Positions 45,377 through 55,996 of a stretch of DNA of 64,000 nt are shown piece after piece. Source of the DNA: Boothiomyces macroporosus (taxonomy: Eukaryota > Chytridiomycota > Chytridiomycetes > Rhizophydiales > Terramycetaceae). The stretch lies in NCBI GenBank assembly GCA_027604185.1, contig JADGKB010000080.1, forward strand, positions 1-64,000, written 5' to 3'. The first letter of the stretch is position 1. Each line of letters begins with the position of its first letter. The notes below the pieces were generated by a model. It worked only from the letters and a program-made list of their open reading frames with translations. It was not told the DNA's origin and searched no databases. Position numbers and translations under genes: made by a program.

Positions 45377-46224
45377 ATGACTAGGTGGCTGGCTCGCAAG
45401 TTGACTTTTTCCACTTCAATCAGCATGACTAATTACCAAACAGTAAGCGAGGTTTTAGATTAGGTACCCATCGAAGACCACTCTGTAGCGGACGAAGAGC
45501 ATCTTTTCATTGACCAACAAGCTCAGGAACACTATGAAATTTCTCCGGAAGAAGAAGCTGAACTACTGAATATGGAAATCCCAAAGCAAGAGCCAACTGA
45601 AATTCAGCCAGAAATAGTTGTCGAACAAACTAGAATTCACATTAATGAGCATGATGGAGTGTTTTCAAATATGGCTGCAAAACCGACTGCTTTGACTGTA
45701 AAGGATTTTGAAGAAATCGAACCACCAAGCTATCATGATGCTGTGGTTGACCCAGCACCAGAGTACTATGTAAATTGTGTCGATGAAAATGGAGAGATTT
45801 TGATTGAAGGTAACTCTAGTTTAATTCCAGGGTTGCCGGTTGGAGATTATTTTATATACTTGATTAATGTGTTTCTATCCCTCACTTTTGATATTCTAGG
45901 GTTCTTTTTGACTACCTTGTTGGCTACTTCCCATGCTGCCAGGTTCGGCTCTCAAGCTGGATTGGGGTTGACTCTTATGCGTTATGTAATGCTAATCTAA
46001 TTTAGGGTGTGTTAGTAAAGCAGAAGGTTGACGAAAACGACTTTCCTCCTGTAGAATATGACAACGGTTACCAACCAGACCCTGAAGAAGAAAAGAGCAG
46101 AAGGGAATGGTCCGCTGTATTTATCATTTTCATGGGCTTGTTCATATTGCTAAGAGCAAATATCGAGTTTTTCAGATTAAGGAGAATGCGATCATTAGTA
46201 GGTGCTTCAGCATATCCAATTTAA
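45377..46224 (+). CDS. Ndfip/Bsd2-type NEDD4/Rsp5 ubiquitin-ligase adaptor
   Basis: Exons 45377-45442, 45464-45985, 46006-46224; introns 21 and 20 nt; 268 aa. The cytosolic N-terminal half is acidic and contains EPPSYHDAV, a PPxY motif that binds WW domains of NEDD4/Rsp5. Three membrane segments follow (FIYLINVFLSLTFDILGFFLTTLLA, AGLGLTLMRY-GVLV, FIIFMGLFILLRANIEFF), as in Ndfip1/2 and yeast Bsd2. These recruit the ligase to Golgi or endosome cargo. An alternative in-frame ATG at 45425 would shorten the N-terminus by 16 residues. A TATAAAT-like element lies near 45333, just after the Chibby stop, so intergenic space is minimal. Confidence 0.87.
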
Positions 46225-46360
46225 ATAAATGTCATAGTTAAACTCTGTTTATTAAAACGAGCGTAAAGTCCCTGTCTCCAGTCGTATTGACCCAAAGATT
46301 ATAGAGGTTCTAATTTCACCATTTAATTGATAATTACATCACTTTTCTATTTCACATAGA

Positions 46361-47776
46361 ATGCCGCTAGTATTTCAGTCCGCTTGGCTCTCATCAGATA
46401 CCTGTAGCGGACCACCATCTTCCATGTACCTATTTTCAACTGAGCACCCGACACCTGTATTCAATTTTGAAGAAAATTGGGATTATCATCGCCCACACTG
46501 CGGACTATCGCCTGTAGAATATCCAATTGGCTGCTGCTTGTCGTCGGTAGATCTATCAATGACAGAGGGTTATTCTTCCTTTTCAGCCAACTTTCTTGAC
46601 AGCTCACTACATGCTGAAAATGCTGTTCCAGTTTCCACAGGAAATGCGTATTATTGTTCCATAATCAGTGCAGATTATTCTTCACTATGGGGATATGAAA
46701 AAGCTTGGGTTATTGCAAACCAAGATTGTGTTAATGGAATCCAGTGTTCAGAAAGGTTTCTGAATGTTTACAATGATACCCAATGTACCACGCCGTTAGA
46801 GCAATATTTTATTCCAGCTTCTAGCATTACTGTTTCTTCACGGGTACTAGGAGCAGTAAACGTATCAGTGGTACAAACACCTGGGTATGTCAATATGGAT
46901 TATACTGGTGAAAATCCAAGTTGGGAAGCAGTACCGAATTACAAATCCTACTTGGACTATTTCACATACTCTTTCTATGTATTTTCAGTGTTTGCAACTT
47001 TACTAACTGTCATATTTTATTCTGTTAAATTTGCCCTAACGAAAAGCACAAGAACCCTGTATTTTGTCCTCACACAGTCATTATGGATGCTTAAAGCCAT
47101 TATCCAGTTTTACTATACATTCACACCGTTTAAAATCATGGCTGCCAAGTCTGTAGTATATTTCTTTGTGTGCTGGCTAAGAATAGCTTCACTGTTTTCA
47201 ACACTAATCAATGTAATGCTAGTATTTGATATTCAAAAATCGTGGAAAGCTTTGGCTTATCAGCTGTTGGCTTATGGTGGAATTGTTTTTGTTCACTTTT
47301 GTCTATGCGCGTTAAACTACATTTCTCCATTCTTGCATCTATTTGATCGATTGGGTCTGGCTTTGGATACCGCACTTTGGTCGCAAACACTGTTGGGTGT
47401 ATGGAATGTTCTTCAGTTTATGTTTGGCATCATTCCTCCATTTATGATATACCTGCAAATAGTTGGAGACTTTGCAGCAAGAAAGTGTATCGATAAGCAT
47501 GATCCTTTGGATTCCACTAGGAAAAGGCTCGCTGTCATTTTTTCAATTCAATTACTAAATGCCATATGTTTTACCATAATTCAATCACTGCTAGATGGAT
47601 CAACATTGGTAAACTCTGACAAACTATACAGAATGTTTGTTTCTTTACAGTCGGTCTTGCTGACGATCAATTCAATCATCATTCTAGTTGTTTTTGAAAT
47701 GCTGACAGCTTTACTGTTGGCAATAAAAAATACAAAGTACAAACCAACACGCCTACAAAAGCAAAGTAATTCTTAG
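46361..47776 (+). CDS. seven-helix receptor-like protein with Cys-rich N-terminal domain
   Basis: Single exon, 471 aa. About 190 residues with many Cys (DTCSGPP, PHCG, GCCLSS, NQDCVNGIQC, DTQCTT) and several N-glycosylation sequons precede seven hydrophobic helices between roughly residues 200 and 460. TM1 starts near YFTYSFYVFSVFATLL and TM7 ends near LTALLLAIKN. The tail is short and basic. The layout is that of a receptor with an extracellular Cys-rich ectodomain, broadly like Frizzled or other fungal 7TM orphans, but no Frizzled KTxxxW or GPCR DRY motif is found. There is no N-terminal signal peptide at the chosen ATG. Assignment to a named receptor class is not supported. Confidence 0.7.
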   Translation: MPLVFQSAWLSSDTCSGPPSSMYLFSTEHPTPVFNFEENWDYHRPHCGLSPVEYPIGCCLSSVDLSMTEGYSSFSANFLDSSLHAENAVPVSTGNAYYCSIISADYSSLWGYEKAWVIANQDCVNGIQCSERFLNVYNDTQCTTPLEQYFIPASSITVSSRVLGAVNVSVVQTPGYVNMDYTGENPSWEAVPNYKSYLDYFTYSFYVFSVFATLLTVIFYSVKFALTKSTRTLYFVLTQSLWMLKAIIQFYYTFTPFKIMAAKSVVYFFVCWLRIASLFSTLINVMLVFDIQKSWKALAYQLLAYGGIVFVHFCLCALNYISPFLHLFDRLGLALDTALWSQTLLGVWNVLQFMFGIIPPFMIYLQIVGDFAARKCIDKHDPLDSTRKRLAVIFSIQLLNAICFTIIQSLLDGSTLVNSDKLYRMFVSLQSVLLTINSIIILVVFEMLTALLLAIKNTKYKPTRLQKQSNS

Positions 47777-47820
47777 TGGGCTTGAAGACAGAATGTTTTC
47801 TATATAAAAATATATTTCAG

Positions 47821-48489
47821 TTATTCAGTTCCAAAGTATCTGCATCCAAAATCACCAAGGCCAGGAAGAATATACTTTTTATCGTTAAGACCATCATCTA
47901 TAGCCCCAGTAATGATTGCTACTTTTGGATGAGCAGCTAGCATGTTTTTGATCCCTTCAGGACAAGCTACTAAATTGACAAACCTATGGTGAATTACCAG
48001 TTACACGATATTTTCCTCAACTACTCCGTGATCCAAAAGTACTTGAACAGCCTTGATTGCTGAGCCGCCAGTAGCTAACATTGGATCCAACAGCAAAACA
48101 GTTCTGCTGGCAACATCTGGTGGCAGTTTGGAATAGAATAGCTTTGGCAAGGCAGTGGCTTCATCCCTTTGTATTAAAATCTTTCCTATTCTAACACCAT
48201 TGCAACTTTCCCTTAGCCCTTGCTCCATTGCTTCCCCTGCACGCATGATGGAAACACCGCAAATCTTTCCGGTTGGTGCCAATCCAAAGTACGTACTTCC
48301 AGCATTAGTTTCTACGGTTTTTTCTACGAATGGGAGAAAAGCAAGCGCTTCCTCAACCAACATTCTAATTATCCTGTCAGCATAAAATATAAAATCTTCT
48401 CTATCAGTTTTGGCATTTCTAATGACTGTCATTGCTGCCAAGAGCTGGTTTGACTGCTCCAAGACTTTAACATTGGAAGGATATTTCAT
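47821..48489 (-). CDS. FUR1: uracil phosphoribosyltransferase
   Basis: Exons 48489-48005 and 47983-47821, 21-nt intron (47984-48004); 215 aa. It converts uracil and PRPP to UMP in pyrimidine salvage. The PRPP-binding loop [14 protein letters not shown], the signature [17 protein letters not shown] and the C-terminal uracil-binding [13 protein letters not shown] are all present. The junction restores [35 protein letters not shown] sequence is conserved from residue 5, so the ATG at 48489 must be correct. The divergent DTWD1 ATG is only 13 bp away. Confidence 0.96.
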
Positions 48490-48502
48490 TTTTTTTTGAA
48501 AA
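48490..48502. promoter_or_regulatory. 13-bp divergent spacer (FUR1 / DTWD1)
   Basis: Thirteen bases, mainly a T-run followed by GAAAA, separate two divergent ATGs that are both fixed by conserved N-terminal sequence. It cannot hold two conventional promoters and leaders; transcription must begin inside the opposite gene or produce near-leaderless mRNAs. Confidence 0.55.
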
Positions 48503-49262
48503 ATGGCAAATCCCTTTTCAGAGTTCAAAATCGATTCGACGGACATTCTGGCCACAGTAGCAAGGAGCAAATGCCCGCAATGCAAAGCCAGTGTGTCTTT
48601 GTATTGCCCGGATTGTTTTCTGCCGCTAGGGCATCAACCACCAACAGTGAATTTACCAATTCATATTGACATACTCCGACATCCTGGAGAAAATCACCAG
48701 AAAACCACTACAACTCATTGTAAACTTATTGCTAGTGATAAGACGAGTATTTATATTGACAGGATTGATGACAATTTTGCTGACAAGTATGACACCAGAA
48801 GGGTTCTACTCTTATTTCCTTCAGAAAAGTCTGTTCCCCTTTCTGAAATAGAGCCTTCTTCGTTCGACAGGTTATTAGTAATAGATGGCACTTGGTAAGT
48901 AGGAGCTAATCCGAGGAAACAAGCAAAGGGAATGGCACACAGACTTCAATCAATGAATTTCAGACACGTTAGAATTAATTCACACGAAACCCTCTTCTGG
49001 AGACATCAGATATATGACAGAACTTTTCTTGCTACCATAGAAGCCATTTATTGGTTTTATCGAGAGTACCATACAAATTTTGTTGGAGAGTACCGTGGAC
49101 AGTATGACAATCTGCTTTATTGTACTCTTTTCTAACATAGATTTTAAATATAATTGGCAAGTTATCCAGGAGCACTACAAGAAGAACCCAGATTTAAAGT
49201 ACACTACCAGACACGCAGAAGGTCGGAATTACATCAAGTATAAAGAAGGCGACAATATATAG
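48503..49262 (+). CDS. tRNA-uridine aminocarboxypropyltransferase DTWD1-like
   Basis: Exons 48503-48894, 48916-49121, 49141-49262; introns 21 and 19 nt; 239 aa. An N-terminal zinc ribbon with RSKCPQCKASVSLYCPDC precedes PIHIDILRHPGE, and the catalytic motif LLVIDGTW-KQA is rebuilt across the first intron. Downstream RHQ and FLATIEAIYWF and EYRGQYDNLL match DTWD1. The family makes acp3U in tRNA (position 20 in animal DTWD1). Its stop is one base from the stop of the convergent gene at 49264. Confidence 0.91.
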
Positions 49263-49263
49263 T

Positions 49264-49744
49264 CTATTTATTTTTCCTGAGTCTCATTGCCAGAGTGACT
49301 GGCCAAAAAGTTAGTTTAATAGCGATTGCAGTTGCAGAAGTCGCATAATCAAAACTCTTGTCTATCGCTTTAAAAGGCAGTGCGACAATTGGGTTGATTT
49401 CGTCCAAGATATCTTTTTCTACTGGCCTTTGGAAAATACCGGGCATATAATACTTTGGAGCAGCTTCTTGCTTCCTGTCAAACATTGACGTTACAACTGT
49501 TGGCGTGATTGACTCTATGAATGTATATTTTGGTTCTGGTTTCGACAAGATAGACAGTCTACGTTGAGAGAATATTGAGCGGGGTGGCATTGGTTCTGTT
49601 TTAAACACATCTGAAATGAATTTAAAAACAGAGTTGACGTGGTTCTATGTTAGCATAAATTACCTCCAACAAGAAATAAAATATGATGGCGGTGAATAAG
49701 GAGATGGTGAAAATCACTAGATTCAAACTATCTTCCTCAATCAT
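49264..49744 (-). CDS. hypothetical membrane-anchored protein
   Basis: Exons 49744-49664 and 49644-49264, 19-nt intron (49645-49663); 153 aa. Residues 8-27 form one hydrophobic helix (VIFTISLFTAIIFYFLLE), followed by a soluble Pro-containing region with KYTFIESITPTVVTSM, PKYYMPGIFQRP and a second hydrophobic patch AIAIKLTFWPVTLAM near the end. I do not recognise the family. A proper intron, the ATG, and placement 37 bp downstream of the Ofd1-type gene make it a credible gene. Confidence 0.65.
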
Positions 49745-49781
49745 CTTGATGAAAATTAATTGCCAAGAATATTTTATTGTT

Positions 49782-51211
49782 CTATTTATCCAATTGGGTT
49801 TCCGTGTAAACAATGCTAAACTCTGTGCGCTTGCATTCTGCTTGTTGGTTTACCAATTTAACAAACCGCATAGTTCCTTCATCACGGTATACCAATTGAA
49901 GAGTGTTGGGAATTGGGTACACAGATAACAGAGTGTCCTTGTCTGCAACATAGTGCATACCACCACCCCACGAATCATCCCATTCTTCATCAATACTTTT
50001 ACCAACTGCAACTGAAAATATAACATCGAGACCGCTTTCTTCGATATAATTGTCGTTCATCAATGTGTAATCTCCCACTTTAAACTGCCTGAGGAAAGAC
50101 GAGGATGGTTTAGTATTGAGTTCTATTCCAGTGAGCTTGTACAAGAAGGATTGAAACTGCACAGACTCGAAAAAGAGTTTGTATTCGTAAAGAATAGTCG
50201 CAGTTGAATCTTTTGGTGTTTCGTTGTCTGATAGTAAATGAAATCTGCTAGCGTTTGAGAAGCCAGTTAGTTTGTTGAACTGTGCATTCGCCAGTGCGTC
50301 ATAGAGTTGTCTGTACTTTTCGGGCTTTAAAAACTTTTGCAGTTGGACTGTTGATTCTTCTTCAAACACAGAACTGATTGCACCGCAACTGGAATCATTG
50401 AGATATGCAGGATTGATATATCTAGTTATATATTCATTATCATGAATCGATTCAATTCTTTTGTAAATCTTGTCTTTTGGAATTGGCCCATGAAACCTAT
50501 CATTAGAAACGATTACCAGCCAGATATGGACACTCTATCTCGTTTGAATACAGACTGTACTTGATGGTGAGAAGACGAAGATACTTCAAAGAATGTAAAG
50601 GTATTTCTTTTAGGAACAATTGACTTTATCACAGTTGTTGGATTATTCTTCAAATCAGCATCGTATAATTGCAACATTCCTCCATCCGATACATTCCAAT
50701 CTTGCTCTACCAAATAAATAATGAATGCAATTCTTCTTCCGTCCTGTTTAGATCCGATATCATCATCATGACACAGTAAATATCCATCTACTGGGTAACG
50801 GTGTGCAGACAAATCTACTGTTCTTGATAGTTCAAATCCAGTCATTTCAGACATCCATTTTATAAACTCTGGTGAGTAAATGCTTTCTCGCAGCTTTACA
50901 ATTGCATCATTGGTGCTTTTCTTTAAATCATCACTTTGAAAGAATTCGTACAGGTCGTTTGATTTCTGAAAGAACTCTTGGTTCAAGACAGCAGTTCGCA
51001 GTTCTTGGATGAATGCCTCTGAGAGTATATCATGAAATATGCCATGGCGAAAGGGAGTGCTGAATGCCTGCGCTAGCTTTGATTTGTCTGATTTGTTTGA
51101 TTTGTTTGAATTGAATGACTTGAATGCGGCAGAGAATTCTTTAACCGTTTCTGGTCTGAACAGGTCTTGGTTGAAGATAGTGTCCAACTTTACTTTCTTT
51201 TTTTCTTGCAT
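49782..51211 (-). CDS. prolyl hydroxylase Ofd1/Tpa1 (OGFOD1-like)
   Basis: Exons 51211-50517 and 50496-49782, 20-nt intron (50497-50516); 469 aa. The N-terminal catalytic half is a 2-oxoglutarate/Fe(II) double-stranded beta-helix with the H-x-D pair in LLCHDDDIG, the distal His in SSHHQVQSV and the 2OG-binding Arg in DRVSISGW-FHGP. A second, non-catalytic copy of the fold follows (residues ~290-469) with GGGMHYVAD. Relatives hydroxylate a prolyl residue of ribosomal protein uS12 and affect termination; in fission yeast Ofd1 controls Sre1 stability. A Ser/Asn/Lys repeat (SNKSNKSDKSK) marks the N-terminus. Confidence 0.92.
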
Positions 51212-51243
51212 TGAAGAAAAATGACAAATTGTTTATCACTTTA

Positions 51244-51789
51244 TTACCAACCGGATGTGCCTGGCTCCCCTTTGAAAGGACCTACGATAGCTTTGGTCAC
51301 CCAGCCGCCATAGAATTCGCTCTTTTGAGGTTGGACTCGTTCACCATTCATCACGCAGATTGTCCTGGAAGGATAAAAGGACACATAGTCCTTTATTCCT
51401 TCGTAAGGAGATCTTGGACTATGATAAGACCACGCAATTGGTCTACCTGGAGCTTCTTTTAATTCCCAATATTCTGCTTCACCTTTCCATTCGCAAAAAC
51501 TGCTAGAATGAACTTTGTTTAATTTACCAAAGTCGACATCTTTTGGGGGAATATAAACGGTTGGAGGAGATGCGGTTTCTAATATTCTGATTGCATTAGC
51601 AGTATGTGCGATTGGCACTTGATTTAGACTATGCACTGTGATTTCCTTTTGAACTTTATTCATTACTGGCGGGCGTGGATAATCCCAAACTGATTCTTGA
51701 TCTTCAGTGGTTGGCAATGCAAATGGCGGTCTTTCTTTCCCTCTGTACTTCCATTTTGCCTGGTGGTACTTTATGTCTTTTGGTTCCAT
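51244..51789 (-). CDS. DUF427 domain protein
   Basis: Single exon, 181 aa from the ATG at 51789; another in-frame ATG at 51843 would add 18 residues. Conserved block: WDYPRPPVMNK, then VHSLNQVPIAHTANAIRILETASPPTVYIPPKDVDFGKL, and the end YPSRTICVMNGERV. The DUF427 fold is a small beta barrel of unknown biochemical role, common in bacteria and fungi. No signal peptide. The next gene starts 32 bp downstream, so its terminator must overlap the neighbouring promoter. Confidence 0.85.
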   Translation of the reverse strand: MEPKDIKYHQAKWKYRGKERPPFALPTTEDQESVWDYPRPPVMNKVQKEITVHSLNQVPIAHTANAIRILETASPPTVYIPPKDVDFGKLNKVHSSSFCEWKGEAEYWELKEAPGRPIAWSYHSPRSPYEGIKDYVSFYPSRTICVMNGERVQPQKSEFYGGWVTKAIVGPFKGEPGTSGW

Positions 51790-51988
51790 AGTGGAAAAAT
51801 ATAAACTGTTTTGGGGAGTATTTTCCACAAAGTAACCTATCATGTACAATGCTGTTGTATTTTTCAAGCACTCCTTCCTTCAAGATATCGTTGGTGTGCA
51901 ATCCGTCATCCCAACAGAACCAGATATAGCGTATCTTGGAGATTCAGAATCAGGAAGAGATCAATTTCCATATAGAGAATTAATATTT

Positions 51989-53176
51989 TTATTGAAGGAG
52001 AGCAGAAGCTGGGTCAGGTAACAAATAAAAGGCAAACCCAATGATAAAGTAACTCATCAGTAGGATAAAGCCCTCCAACCAGTTGCTGTTGCCATCATTA
52101 ATCAAATTGATAACAATCAGTACTGTTGCAAAGATAACTGAAATGTCAAATACTGGGAAATCTAGGGTAAGTGGTTGGCCAATAATCCATCCAACCAAAA
52201 CCAATACCGGAGTAACAAAGATAGCAATTTGAAGTGAACTTCCCAAAGATACACCAATAGCCAAATCCATCTTATTTCTTAGTGCTGCGAACAACGCGGA
52301 AACGTGCTCTGCTGCATTTCCGACAATTGGCAAGATAATCAAACCAATAAACCCATGGGAAATCTTCCAAGAGGTAGCAATACCATCAATACTGTCAACC
52401 AAAAATTCAGCGCAGAACCCAATCAAGATAGTGGTGACAATCAACCCAAAAACTGCACTAATAACATTGCATTCCATTTCTTCTTCCTCCTCCTCTTCTT
52501 GTTCAGCTTCAAACTAGGGTTAAATCAAGCTTACCAATTCCGAGTGAGTCTTGAGTTGGAAAAACATGTATCCAATATAGATGAACAGTAAAAGAACTGA
52601 CGTTCCGCGACTAAAAGTTTCACTAAGCTTTTCATCAGAAGTTGTCAAATGAAACACGGATGGAAGCAAGAACCCAAGGGTGGTGAGAGCCAATAAACTA
52701 GAACTGATATTTGCAGCAGCAGGGTTGAACTTTTGATCGTGAAACTTTAAACCACCAAAAAAGAAACAGAATCCGAGTACAAACAACAAGTTGGATAATA
52801 TCGACCCCAGTAACGAGGCTTGAACGACTTCTATCTGTCCAGCACGCAAAGCCATAATACCAACGATTAATTCAACGGCGTTTCCAAACGAAGCGTTTAC
52901 TAGTGCTCCGAGAGTCTGGCCCATTTCCTTTGATAACTGATCGGTAGTGAAATCCAGCATCTTTGCTAAACAAACAATGACCACCAAATTGATTAAAAAT
53001 GTAGCGTTGTCTCCCCAGTGCAAGTAGAATGAAAGGAAGGCAAACGGAAGCAGGACAGCTCCCGTAATATTGGTGTAAAGGTTTGACGTGGCCAAAGCAT
53101 GGATAGATTCCGCATAAGTTGGCTGTTTTTTCATTTCTATGATTTCAGCATCGTTAAGCATTTCCTGAGACGACAT
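51989..53176 (-). CDS. vacuolar Ca2+/H+ exchanger, copy a (Vcx1-like)
   Basis: Exons 53176-52535 and 52513-51989, 21-nt intron (52514-52534); 388 aa. Eleven or so helices in two halves separated by an acidic EEEEEEE loop. The CaCA cation-binding repeats are GNAVELIVGIMAL in the first half and GNAAEHVSALFAAL in the second. Vcx1 loads the vacuole with Ca2+ using the proton gradient. A paralogue lies 4 kb away on the other strand (57337-58557). The two share clear sequence identity but none of their four intron positions. The intron here is in the loop HSEL-FEAEQ; the paralogue is uninterrupted at that site. Confidence 0.93.
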
Positions 53177-53628
53177 TGATTTCCCCTTTTAAAATGAAAA
53201 GCCGTTCAGCCACAATTTCTCGGGATCTGAAGCGCAACCAAAGAGAGTTTAAAAGCATAAATGAAAGGATGCTGTTTACACAAAGCTTTTGACTTTGGTT
53301 AAGCCGCTACGTCGAAGCAAAAGTTGGCGTACAGTCTAAATTGCATTTGCTGCCCAATGTCTGTATTCGAAACCATTTTTTAATGAAAAACTACCATGAT
53401 TGGTAAACCCGTGTCTTGGATGACAACAATTGGGAAGAGTGGTTTAACTGATACTCTAGCAATTAGTCGGCGAACATCGAGAGAAAAGTCTTTATCTCGT
53501 TTGGAGTCAATCAACATCACTTTACAAAGCCGCACTTACTCTCAAAAGAAAAAGTATAAACGAATATCAATATGAGCAATGTGTTAACTTTCCTAGACGT
53601 AGCAACTGAGGATGAATATTCATAATCT
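53177..53628. other. intergenic region between exchanger a and ribophorin I
   Basis: 452 bp. An ATG at 53573 opens 17 codons (MSNVLTFLDV...) and then a stop; not convincing. It holds the exchanger promoter. I see no RNA I could support. Confidence 0.4.
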
Positions 53629-55492
53629 TTATTGCAAAGATGAAAGCTGAGTTTCAATCAATTCACCAACTCGATCAACTTCGCTGTCAAATGCCTTGAT
53701 AGTTTCTCCAATCTTTTTCCTGTCTTGTTCATTTTCACTCTTGGATTCAATAAACTTTACAACAGCTTCATGATTTTTCTTGTAGGAACTGAATCTTTGT
53801 TTTAATAGACTGGCAATCTTTTCAACATGGCCAGCAAATTCTTTGCTCACTACTCGAGATTGCTCGGCAATTTCAGAAAGGCTATTGTGACAGGATTCAA
53901 TGAGTGCGTATAGAGTAGATTTCTTTGCTTCATACTCTTTCAAGTTCTTTGACGATTTGTAATCAGAAAAGATCTGTTCAAGGTCTTTGACTGCCTTTGA
54001 TTCTTTTTTGTAGAATTTACCAGCTTGAGTGGAAAATTCTTGCAGCTTTTCTTGTGCAATTTTTTCTGGTGACTACATTAATTACCATTTTACTTTGGTT
54101 ATGGATAAATCCAAAGAGAACAAGAAAGAAATCAATGAAAGGGAGGCAATAACTATTCCAGCGACCAAGATTGGTTTCTTTATCTTGTCTGCAAAAGTAT
54201 ATTCATAAGATATCTGTTTTTAGTACAAATTACAATGATTGGTTGGTTTAATTCATCTACTAGATTGTCTCTGGTAATTTTGACAGTTGGACGGCCAACA
54301 GAATCAAAATAAGTAAAGGTCTTGTATTCTGTTTTAGATTCATATTCGAATGGCACTTGAACTTTTACATCCCTGTTGTTAGAAAAAAGTACTTTGCTCC
54401 TTCAGGCAAAATCACTTCAAATTCAGCCTTGTTGATAGCTAAATGTCTCACACTAGGTGTTGCGTCAATTTTTAAACTGATATTAGAATAATATTACGTG
54501 TAGACGTTTCTGAATTCATCAAATGATCCAAACTGATAAAAATCAGCGCTCCATCCATGCCACCAGCTGTATCTCCAACCACCATACATTGGATATCTAG
54601 GTTGAATCTCCAAAACGCTTTGTTTCTTTTCATTTCTGAAATGAGTTGTTGAAACATTTCCTACAAGATCTTTCATGTAAACATCATATGCGTTTGGTGG
54701 TAAAATAGCTTGGTAGGTCTGCAAGACATTGGTTTGATGAGCGGCGTATTGATGTAGCTTATAATCAACTCTGGAGAATTGTCCCTTTAACCTAATTTTA
54801 GCCACACTTACTTTGCTCCTTCGTGGTGGAGTTCATAGTCTTCTTGGAAGTGCAAGATTGGATTCCAGTAAGCGACTTTGACTTGCTTCTTGAATGTTTT
54901 TGCAGTTAGCGCAGCATGGTTGTTGTAGTAGTGTACAGACAACTCCTTGGAAGTTCCTGGGGTAACATTTTCGAATTTGTAAAACAAATCCTTTCCTTTT
55001 TTTACCGCATTGTCAGTATGAGCTTTTGGTGGACGGGAATTTGGCAATTGAACAAGGTGCTCAACTGCAGCTGAAGTGTAAGGGGAATAAAATGATAAAT
55101 CTCCAGTGTAATAGTACATTTGATCAGTGTTCAATTGATCGACTACTTTGGGGAAAGGCTTTGCAACGTGATCCCATGCAACGTATACTTTGTATTCCAC
55201 TTGACTGTTCTTTTTCGCTTCTCCCAGTACGTAATCATAGACGTCTTTGGATTTCCTATCGTTAGACGGCGAATACGAGGTCCTAATGATTAAATAGTCT
55301 TTACTTTACTGGGACGTTGTTGACAATAACAGCGGATGGTTTGGTTTTGAATTGCAGGTGATATTGCTCATCTGCGGTTGCTTTGGCTTTGATTTCAATT
55401 CTTTGTCTTGCAGCGGTTGTTCCTAAATTTGTAGTGATTTGGACTTTATCATTGATAAAGCACAAGACACTTGAAACCAAGATGAATTTCAT
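53629..55492 (-). CDS. OST1: oligosaccharyltransferase subunit ribophorin I (Ost1)
   Basis: Seven exons: 55492-55305, 55282-54812, 54791-54498, 54476-54393, 54372-54234, 54213-54094, 54072-53629; introns 22, 20, 21, 20, 20 and 21 nt; 580 codons (579 aa). A short signal peptide precedes a lumenal domain with DLSFYSPYTS, LKGQFSRVDY and EIQPRYPMYGGWRYSW, the ribophorin core. A membrane helix (PILVAGIVIASLSLISFLFSL, about 405-425) and a long cytosolic coiled C-terminus (EYEAKKSTLYALIESC...) follow. Ost1 belongs to the complex that N-glycosylates nascent proteins in the ER. The cytosolic tail is longer than in yeast. Fixing six introns makes an exact open frame. Confidence 0.93.
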
Positions 55493-55720
55493 TGAAAGAT
55501 CTTGCAAAAAAGCAAATTCGAATTTTGCAATTTGAAAACCAAAAATATTTTAGAGAAAATACATGTATGTCGCACGACCTTTGCGAGTATAAATATGTGG
55601 GTGGAATTAGAATTACCCATTTTAATAGTGCGGTCAAATAACTTTATATTTGAACCATCCAAACGGTGTGATGCGCTGTTTGTATATTTTTCACCACAGA
55701 AACAGAATCGCGTATCTTGA

Positions 55721-55996
55721 ATGCGATCCAAACAACAAAAGATTGAAAGGTGTCGATATTTGGACACGCTTCTAAACAAGGAATCTCCCAAGCTAGTAAC
55801 CTACCAAGAATCTGCTACACACTGGTTGGACCAACTGGAGCAATTGATGTCAGCACCAACTGATCAAGTATTGAAAATGGAACCTTTAAAAGATTCGACA
55901 ATGGATAAGGAAAGTGCGTGGTGGAAGGAAATTAATGTAGAAACGTTGGAAGGGGTTGAAAACATATCAAGTGTTGAAAATAATAGATATTATTAG
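55721..55996 (+). CDS. small hypothetical protein
   Basis: ATG-initiated, 91 aa, intronless. Hydrophilic, two Trp in a row (AWWKEINVETLEG). It reads divergently from OST1 and its stop codon (TAG, 55994-55996) overlaps the SET-MYND gene stop by 3 bases. No family recognised. The predicted helical start KQQKIERCRYLDTLLNKES suggests a binding subunit. Confidence 0.5.
   Translation: MRSKQQKIERCRYLDTLLNKESPKLVTYQESATHWLDQLEQLMSAPTDQVLKMEPLKDSTMDKESAWWKEINVETLEGVENISSVENNRYY

Noticed and set aside
46361..47776. Frizzled receptor
   Set aside because: No KTxxxW motif and no clear Frizzled Cys-rich domain spacing.
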